Assembly: GCA_943846755.1 (NCBI GenBank)
Contig: OX044365.1
Coordinates: forward strand, 1,116,001 to 1,180,000
From: UBA8752 sp002336475
GTDB lineage: Bacteria; Bacteroidota; Bacteroidia; Flavobacteriales_D; Sanyastnellaceae
Length of the DNA: 64,000 nt
Direction: 5' to 3'
Below the pieces are notes generated by a model. That model worked only from the letters and a program-made list of their open reading frames with translations, made no database searches and was not told the DNA's origin. Numbering within the stretch: the first letter of the stretch is position 1; each line of letters opens with the position of its first letter. A program made the translations under genes and the position numbers. Shown here in pieces: positions 61,901-64,000 of this stretch.

Positions 61901-64000
61901 ACCGTCAGGTCCTGGCAAATCGCTGTGGGGTTGATGTTGTCTTGAACCGTGATCGTGGAAGTACACGTGCTCACGTTGCCGTTTGCATCTGTCACCGTCA
62001 TGGTCACAGTGTTGGCACCGACATCCGCGCAGGTAAAGTCCGTCTGATCCAACGTCATCGTATCGATGCTACAGTTGTCAGAAGAACCGTTGTCAACCTG
62101 AGCTGCCGTGATGGAACCCGCTCCAGTAGCGTCAAGCTGAACCGTCAAGTTTTGGCAAAGCGCAATAGGGGCCACGTTGTCCTCAACCGTGATCGTAGAA
62201 GTACACGTGCTCGTGTTGCCGTTCACATCCGTCACCGTCAGGGTGACGGTCTTGGTGCCGATATCTGCGCAAGTGAAGTCCGTCTGATCCAACGTCATCG
62301 TATCGATGCTGCAGTTGTCAGAAGAACCGTTGTTGACCTGGGCTGCCGTGATGGAACCCGCTCCAGAAGCGTCAAGCTGAACCGTCAGGTCCTGGCAAAT
62401 CGCAATAGGGGCCACGTTGTCTTGAACCGTGACCGTGGAAGTACAAGTACCCGTGTTGCCGTTTATATCCGTCACCGTCATGGTCACAGTGTTGGCACCG
62501 ACATCCGCGCAAGTGAAGTTCATCTTATCCAGCGCCAGCGTTGTGATGACGCAGTTGTCGAAAGAACCGTTGTTGACCTGGGATGCCGTGATAGATCCCG
62601 CTCCAGAAGCGTCAAGCTGAACCGTCAGGTCCTGGCAAATCGCTGTGGGGTTGATGTTGTCTTGAACCGTGATCGTGGAAGTACACGTGCTCACGTTGCC
62701 GTTTGCATCTGTCACCGTCATGGTCACAGTGTTGGCACCGACATCCGCGCAGGTAAAGTCCGTCTGATCCAACGTCATCGTATCGATGCTACAGTTGTCA
62801 GAAGAACCGTTGTCAACCTGAGCTGCCGTGATGGAACCCGCTCCAGTAGCGTCAAGCTGAACCGTCAAGTTTTGGCAAAGCGCAATAGGGGCCACGTTGT
62901 CCTCAACCGTGATCGTAGAAGTACACGTGCTCGTGTTGCCGTTCACATCCGTCACCGTCAGGGTGACGGTCTTGGTGCCGATATCTGCGCAAGTGAAGTC
63001 CGTCTGATCCAACGTCATCGTATCGATGCTGCAGTTGTCAGAAGAACCGTTGTTGACCTGGGCTGCCGTGATGGAACCCGCTCCAGAAGCGTCAAGCTGA
63101 ACCGTCAGGTCCTGGCAAATCGCAATAGGGGCCACGTTGTCTTGAACCGTGACCGTGGAAGTACAAGTACCCGTGTTGCCGTTTATATCCGTCACCGTCA
63201 TGGTCACAGTGTTGGCACCGACATCCGCGCAAGTGAAGTTCATCTTATCCAGCGCCAGCGTTGTGATGACGCAGTTGTCGAAAGAACCGTTGTTGACCTG
63301 GGATGCCGTGATAGATCCCGCTCCAGAAGCGTCAAGCTGAACCGTCAGGTCCTGGCAAATCGCTGTGGGGTTGATGTTGTCTTGAACCGTGATCGTGGAA
63401 GTACACGTGCTCACGTTGCCGTTTGCATCTGTCACCGTCATGGTCACAGTGTTGGCACCGACATCCGCGCAGGTAAAGTCCGTCTGATCCAACGTCATCG
63501 TATCGATGCTACAGTTGTCAGAAGAACCGTTGTCAACCTGAGCTGCCGTGATGGAACCCGCTCCAGTAGCGTCAAGCTGAACCGTCAAGTTTTGGCAAAG
63601 CGCAATAGGGGCCACGTTGTCCTCAACCGTGATCGTAGAAGTACACGTGCTCGTGTTGCCGTTCACATCCGTCACCGTCAGGGTGACGGTCTTGGTGCCG
63701 ATATCTGCGCAAGTGAAGTCCGTCTGATCCAACGTCATCGTATCGATGCTGCAGTTGTCAGAAGAACCGTTGTTGACCTGGGCTGCCGTGATGGAACCCG
63801 CTCCAGAAGCGTCAAGCTGAACCGTCAGGTCCTGGCAAATCGCAATAGGGGCCACGTTGTCTTGAACCGTGACCGTGGAAGTACAAGTACCCGTGTTGCC
63901 GTTTATATCCGTCACCGTCATGGTCACAGTGTTGGCACCGACATCCGCGCAAGTGAAGTTCATCTTATCCAGCGCCAGCGTTGTGATGACGCAGTTGTCG
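46933..64000 (-). CDS. Very large Ig-like repeat surface protein with T9SS tail (protein C, 5' end outside window)
   Basis: At least 5688 residues; the frame is open to base 64000, so the true start and signal peptide lie beyond the window and an internal ATG at 63963 is not a real start. Three repeat classes are seen: 80-residue LTVQLDASGAGSITAAQVDN units (two near-identical arrays), about 95-residue VECDGAGN...WLxxNGGA units, and about 100-residue DITVNID... units. Extra domains: a 120-residue insertion (53520-53890), a lamin-tail-like domain (51230-51845), a jelly-roll (50400-50975), the DSWVTIGID module (48255-48840) and the YKKDC/GAN module (47365-47945). The T9SS type A sorting domain starts at LSPNPTNNQSQL and ends VKKLLVAE. 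Probable giant cell-surface adhesin; ligand unknown. Confidence 0.92.
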   Translation of the reverse strand, partial: DNCVITTLALDKMNFTCADVGANTVTMTVTDINGNTGTCTSTVTVQDNVAPIAICQDLTVQLDASGAGSITAAQVNNGSSDNCSIDTMTLDQTDFTCADIGTKTVTLTVTDVNGNTSTCTSTITVEDNVAPIALCQNLTVQLDATGAGSITAAQVDNGSSDNCSIDTMTLDQTDFTCADVGANTVTMTVTDANGNVSTCTSTITVQDNINPTAICQDLTVQLDASGAGSITASQVNNGSFDNCVITTLALDKMNFTCADVGANTVTMTVTDINGNTGTCTSTVTVQDNVAPIAICQDLTVQLDASGAGSITAAQVNNGSSDNCSIDTMTLDQTDFTCADIGTKTVTLTVTDVNGNTSTCTSTITVEDNVAPIALCQNLTVQLDATGAGSITAAQVDNGSSDNCSIDTMTLDQTDFTCADVGANTVTMTVTDANGNVSTCTSTITVQDNINPTAICQDLTVQLDASGAGSITASQVNNGSFDNCVITTLALDKMNFTCADVGANTVTMTVTDINGNTGTCTSTVTVQDNVAPIAICQDLTVQLDASGAGSITAAQVNNGSSDNCSIDTMTLDQTDFTCADIGTKTVTLTVTDVNGNTSTCTSTITVEDNVAPIALCQNLTVQLDATGAGSITAAQVDNGSSDNCSIDTMTLDQTDFTCADVGANTVTMTVTDANGNVSTCTSTITVQDNINPTAICQDLTVQLDASGAGSITASQVNNGSFDNCVITTLALDKMNFTCADVGANTVTMTVTDINGNTGTCTSTVTVQDNVAPIAICQDLTVQLDASGAGSITAAQVNNGSSDNCSIDTMTLDQTDFDCADIGTKTVTLTVTDVNGNTSTCNSTITVEDNIAPVISQAASGQTVECDGTGNNADFQAWLSSYGGASVTDNCPGGTWDNDADQASFTIACGIEVLPGPGSIPVTFTYTDAGLNTVSTTATFTVADNTAPSFNETLPQSGTFECDNVPTPATLTATDACTGAATVSFSETSAAGACPDSYEITRNWSVQDACGNANSHTQVLTIVDSTAPVFVTEAADKVIECDGADHTAEFNAWRAANGGAVASDNCGTVSWSDNYISMGSICSGDSVQVVFTATDDCSNSATTTAVFKVADTTPPTITSAAANGSAECDGLGNTADIQEWLDNNAGATATDECGSVEWSNDFQTMALTCGATSSVSVVFTAEDECGNTSVTQATFTVEDTTAPTFTVNPVNGTAECGPAMWDEFNAWLANNAGAAATEVCSTVRFENNYGDLGDEGLVEFSDGCGATGTVQVTFTALDDCDRATSMDASFTFVDTTDPVASAQDYTLYLSAAGTGTLLGSNLDAGSSDLCSDVDLTLSKSSFSCADVGVNAVTLTVTDDCGNSADATANVTVVDNVPPTIIAPALDENVECDGTDQSALLTAWVNNNGGATATDACGGLVWTYSPDPATLLETCGGAFAATVTFTVTDANNNSTDTQATFTIEDTTPPAIASEATNVTVECDGLGNTEDLAAWLASNGGAGIADDVCGNVTWSNNFSGLGMTCAGSGAVEVIFSATDDCGNVANTSAIFTIEDTTAPNLSVAAMDETVECDGSGNTAALQAWLDDHGGARVDDDLCGSNVTWDESGYGTISDLCGATGALTIEFIASDDCGNTVSSTATFTIQDTTAPQALANNFSTVLDGTGNASITVADIDGGSSDGCGSVTMTVSPSSFDCDDIGDQTVTLTVVDDCGLSSTATATVTVGAGGAPTITFDTVTGDPENIVESNDLGECEADVTWTVPTSADNCSGGTLTSTHNPGDTFAVGTPTTVTYTATDASGSVTTSSFTVTVNDTENPVAATQNLTVQLDPSGAAAITSAQVNNGSTDNCGIASMTLDNSSFDCTNVGANTVTLTVTDIYGNSDTETAVVTVQDNINPTAICQNLTVQLDASGAGSITAAQVDNGSFDNCSIATMTLDNMNFTCADVGANTVTMTVTDVNGNTSTCTSTITVQDNINPTAICQDLTVQLDASGAGSITAAQVDNGSSDNCSIATMTLDKSDFTCAEIGTNTVTMTVTDVNGNVSTCTSTITVQDNINPTAICQDLTVQLDASGAGSITAAQVDNGSFDNCSIATMTLDTEDFTCADVGPNTVTMTVTDVNGNVSTCTSTITVQDNINPTAICQDLTVQLDASGAGSITAAQVDNGSFDNCSIATMTLDKMNFTCADVGANTVTMTVTDVNGNTGTCTSTVTVQDNVAPIALCQNLTVQLDASGAGSITAAQVDNGSSDNCSIATKTLDKSDFTCAEVGTNTVTMTVTDVNGNVSTCTSTITVQDNINPTAICQDLTVQLDASGAGSITAAQVDNGSFDNCSIATMTLDTEDFTCADVGPNTVTMTVTDVNGNVSTCTSTITVQDNINPTAICQNLTVQLDASGAGSITAAQVDNGSFDNCSIATMTLDKMNFTCADVGANTVTMTVTDVNGNTGTCTSTVTVQDNVAPIAICQNLTVQLDATGAGSITAAQVDNGSSDNCSIATMTLDKSDFTCADVGTNTVTMTVTDVNGNTSTCTSTITVQDNVAPIAIAQDLTVVLDATGAGSITVAEANNGSSDNCAIDTITLSDMDFDCSDLGPNSVTMTVTDVNSNVTTSTFTVTVEDNESPIILTQASDETVECDGAGNTAALNSWLTNNGGATASDNCAVDSWDNNYDASNFVAVCGMSGYVDVTFTAEDASGNTSSSTARFTIEDTTVPYVVPEGLTVTVECDGNGNIAEYDAWHDLWESGIAVSDICSGVTYGLVSETLTDDCGATGTSTKTYTMTDGCGNSADTTLSFIIADTTPPAFNETLPADGTFECDNVPVADILTATDICSGDESVTYTEVSTPGACPDSYTITRTWSTTDDCGNNNTHVQTLTIQDTTSPSVDTAASDETVECDGAGNIAQRDAWLANYAGAVASDNCGSVSWSNDFSAMSDECGFTGSTTVTFTVTDECSNSSTTTATFTIEDTTAPDAPVLTCPKDTILYSDANCFVDTTTTSIGYATATAYDACDSLPTISISYVDAAAVYTCTADADNAAEGSYGFTRTWTSTVTDECGLTGAASTCVQTITVLDTISPILVAAMDTTVECDGAGNPADLAAWLANNGGSTGTDNCDAELAWSNDYDPSNFVDLCGATGYVVVTFTAKDDCGNSSSTTATFTIEDTVPPAFSATAEDLTVECDGSGNTAELNNWLAANANAAASDVCGGVTWSHDFIALSDDCGATGMSTVTFTVTDDCGNSVYTSAQFTIEDTTAPSMDVESADLTVECDGAGNLSELNGWIDSNGGASASDDCSSVTWSNDFEGLSDDCGATGAATVTFTATDDCGLSTSTTATFTIEDTTDPSIDIASADLTVECDGAGNLTEFNNWLSSNGGASVSDVCSDPVITPVAIGVSSLIDAGTDGTWPFEVSLTTIADPTSGNQQAFEMNVTSLPSGGANFRVEKTLADGSWFQANPQPLVLGINTITVSGESFQRNVRVQFSDGDPEFDSMVINGEEQMSAPPTGVTWSNDFTALSDDCGATGSATVTFTATDACGNTSFTTSSFTIEDTTAPSMDVASSDLTVECDGNGNPTELNAWLTSNGGASASDICSGVTWSNNFAALSDLCSATGGATVTFTATDDCGNSTSTTATFTIVDTTNPVVSGDEVVIIDCSQWPWETLYEPTIDELLAIQDTAGNPIITLVEDCGYSDFPIDYTWMSGGCHYDHQLVYRPVDDCGNAGDTLYQLIQVDDFTDPVFTYVPADTTFSCTDNVAAYLEMATAVDLCDPSVNMTFTDEVVSTVCTESYSIVRTFHAEDCGYNIAQATQIISVADSVFPGLTLTAPADVAINGCLSSVDTTEATNGSPTWTTTDNCGEVIVTYTVSDSEAYQCTADDASEEGSFIVTRTFTVTAMDCAGNATVMSVDQLLTITDDTDPTVSLTAPADVTLYLDASCFAADIAQPVSGDASGFLVDASDNCDTDVAHTIAHADDTTYTGAADGVGSFNILRTYTVTVMDDCGNSSSAMTSHTIAVLDTLNPSMTPDFPNDTIIYADDSNGYFDPTPSSTGSPSVDYSDNCSGDGDDSFGSVGQIVPTGGLIITAIADPNDAASSCRFVEIHNSSDADIDLAGYALQRWTNGNPGPSTSSNINLSSIGTLAPGAYAHIANNAGFSGCYGFAPAIVAGGGGSADSNGDDQIAIIDGASNVIDIFGVPGEDGSNTCHDFEDGIALRAGTNTDPNGGTWNEAGWTVYSDYSTASGCTDHNANQPQNAADIAPLVSNWAGAAPPAPQTDFNTTDISFSDVTTSYTASACYTFERTWMITVTDNNGNATTMTSMQTIQVADTTAPDITAGANAEAACDFFGFDLSAGDESTVIGYTSFEEPSTGGQYYDAGDNSVDHALSNNDGQASVNYTSTGGELGFSSYYYSTGGSGLTDGDYVGVSSFTGVVDAYTDGAQGFQFQDTDGIMELVLDNVDVSAGGVTLTLDAFVQSTGWETGDRIRIWVVADGGEVDLLDTDYQDIDGLGLEGQWNAFSLDLDGFDDAELHISLESNSGSEGLFIDNVLFSQGASPLATLAANGYVSFSDNVELATTEAAITFDAAPCEGAYDIVYTATDSCGNMTTVNQRLVLVDDVAPGLVLTEPADTVLFADADCSADYIDGVPYPAASSSDNCDGDAEITSYHVDSPKQYACLPSTGAFTLLRTYTFTATDNCGNTTTEQVNRLVTVVDTISPTFNAAAPADITVNIDPFCGANTSTTIAGMPTVTDESDNCDSSIDMETTHVDSAPVFTCDGGDGVAEGSYTFVRTFTVTGTDDCGNETTVMLTQNITALDVAAPTILALPALATDSYTLDGDCMADLTPITTPTATTTDACDTDVAISYIYADGAPTYSCSNADSEAEGSYILTRTWTVTATDDCGNSTSQQTTQTIVVTDDAAPAITASWPEDYSTDLDAECMADLSAAATGSATATADDACDSQADVTVSHVDHDTTLFAVNADAMAQGGFSFIRTWTVTSTDDCGNTSSEEHDQMITANDVTAPVVTLETLPTYMVEGCYGDVDLSPTAAGTPMASAEDGCDSEVDVNVSYTTDELAFNEVAGDYSLIIDTVSGPEEGVMGMTTVRMYIQTENADDFISAVAGDEVNPTGIRTSTSFYQNVLGGSTANNYNALLEAADPLVAYDSWVTIGIDQMPDGPAGEAAVTTVGDWAGAFEGGDDLLINDFFGGSWFTTYPNTAAVAGADNRVLLGQFTTDGQMSGQLFVQVFPNGVGADEMRLSFTFGECAEDDDLQEGSYAFTRRWLATGTDDADNLDSAVTYQHIMVLDTEAPQLTNTCDIDNGETVTYDCPGAGVMDFDPVPVACDVMAVDNCDTDVNITLFSESEGYIPTDAIRNYCAPVTPEAQSGSQTCDDRAPEAMRLFNFPGADDSFVMSSESENLVQVMADGSLNIAMEVENADGTGGFILSAEYGAGQDWTAWEASGSNYKKDCAEIYPGEAVWEDWFYFLMASGSLEGTGIYAGSSFELSHQPANGYYGLQMGQGANNKNANYGGSAWFFWQGNLFMNGTDMGPMASSGDMYMDLDCCLEWQVDYFYTALDDCGNTTGFNYTEAMGSELNGGGADVSGGHTVGPVDITNIGGIKEPIRITGLSPNPTNNQSQLTFLVNENLRLRVDLYNSNGLLIQELYDGNAVTGVQYSMDIDVDNLSAGMYQVRISSATYIAVKKLLVAE
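56411..58330 (-). repeat. Eight 240-bp tandem units (array 2) in gene C
   Basis: Units begin at 56411, 56651, 56891, 57131, 57371, 57611, 57851 and 58091, with no length change. Units 2-3-4 and 5-6-7 form two copies of a 720-bp higher-order repeat; unit 5 differs from unit 2 at only two positions by eye. Unit 8 is a mosaic of two unit types. Each encodes 80 residues with four cysteines. Confidence 0.95.
61451..64000 (-). repeat. 720-bp higher-order repeat (array 1) in gene C, reaching the window edge
   Basis: Ten full and one partial 240-bp unit arranged as 720-bp copies at 61451, 62171, 62891 and 63611 (partial). The copies starting at 62171 and 62891 are identical over all 720 bases by line-by-line reading, and the partial fourth copy is identical as far as it goes. 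The first copy differs only at a few sites in its first 100 bases. The array continues beyond 64000, so the copy number is unknown. Confidence 0.97.

Noticed and set aside
63940..63963. Start of protein C at the ATG at 63963
   Set aside because: The frame is open upstream to base 64000 with the same repeat (DNCVITTLALDK), so this methionine is internal.
61451..64000. CRISPR-like regular repetition
   Set aside because: Period is 240/720 bp with no short repeats and unique spacers, and it is a continuous coding frame.

Overview
The window is a chromosomal segment from a member of the Bacteroidota. The evidence is type 9 secretion system (T9SS) C-terminal sorting domains, a type III glutamine synthetase, an OmpA/PD40/TPR protein, and a TAnnTTTG-type -7 promoter element. 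It is moderately GC-rich by eye. The giant multi-domain secreted proteins suggest a marine or biofilm-associated Flavobacteriia/Saprospiria-like lineage, but I cannot name a species. Every gene I can support lies on the minus strand, so transcription runs from high to low coordinates.

Region 1 (1-12142) is the translation/transcription core. In transcription order: rpsU, xerC-type recombinase, ribosome hibernation factor; then tRNA-Thr(TGT), tRNA-Tyr, tRNA-Gly, tRNA-Thr(GGT), tuf; then tRNA-Trp, secE, nusG, rplK, rplA, rplJ, rplL, rpoB and the 5' part of rpoC, which runs off the left edge. The tRNA-tuf-secE-nusG-rplKAJL-rpoBC order is deeply conserved. Strong hairpins separate the blocks: after the hibernation factor, between tuf and tRNA-Trp, and between rplL and rpoB.

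Region 2 (12199-29307) is mixed housekeeping. It holds an acyl-CoA dehydrogenase, a helix-hairpin-helix protein, an AGCS sodium:alanine symporter, and a tight gene run for an OmpA-family PorE-like protein, purM, prfA, pyrF and a TrkA-type potassium channel. It also holds glutamine synthetase III, a large secreted peptide-N-glycosidase F-like protein interrupted by a LamG domain, and a class I aminotransferase.

Region 3 (29417-64000) is unusual: more than half of the window is three consecutive genes for giant T9SS-exported cell-surface proteins (3590 aa, 2080 aa and at least 5688 aa, the last truncated at the right edge). They are built from HYR/Ig-like repeats with regular cysteines and share related C-terminal sorting domains. 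They also share unnamed modules that sit inside loops of the repeats. The largest carries two arrays of 240-bp units organised as 720-bp higher-order repeats. In the right-hand array, complete 720-bp copies are identical base for base by eye, which implies very recent expansion or homogenisation. The cluster looks like a fast-evolving adhesin or surface-filament locus; that function is inference. The best candidates for something undescribed are the roughly 200-aa module seen four times across the three proteins, a second module seen twice, and the nested insertion architecture.
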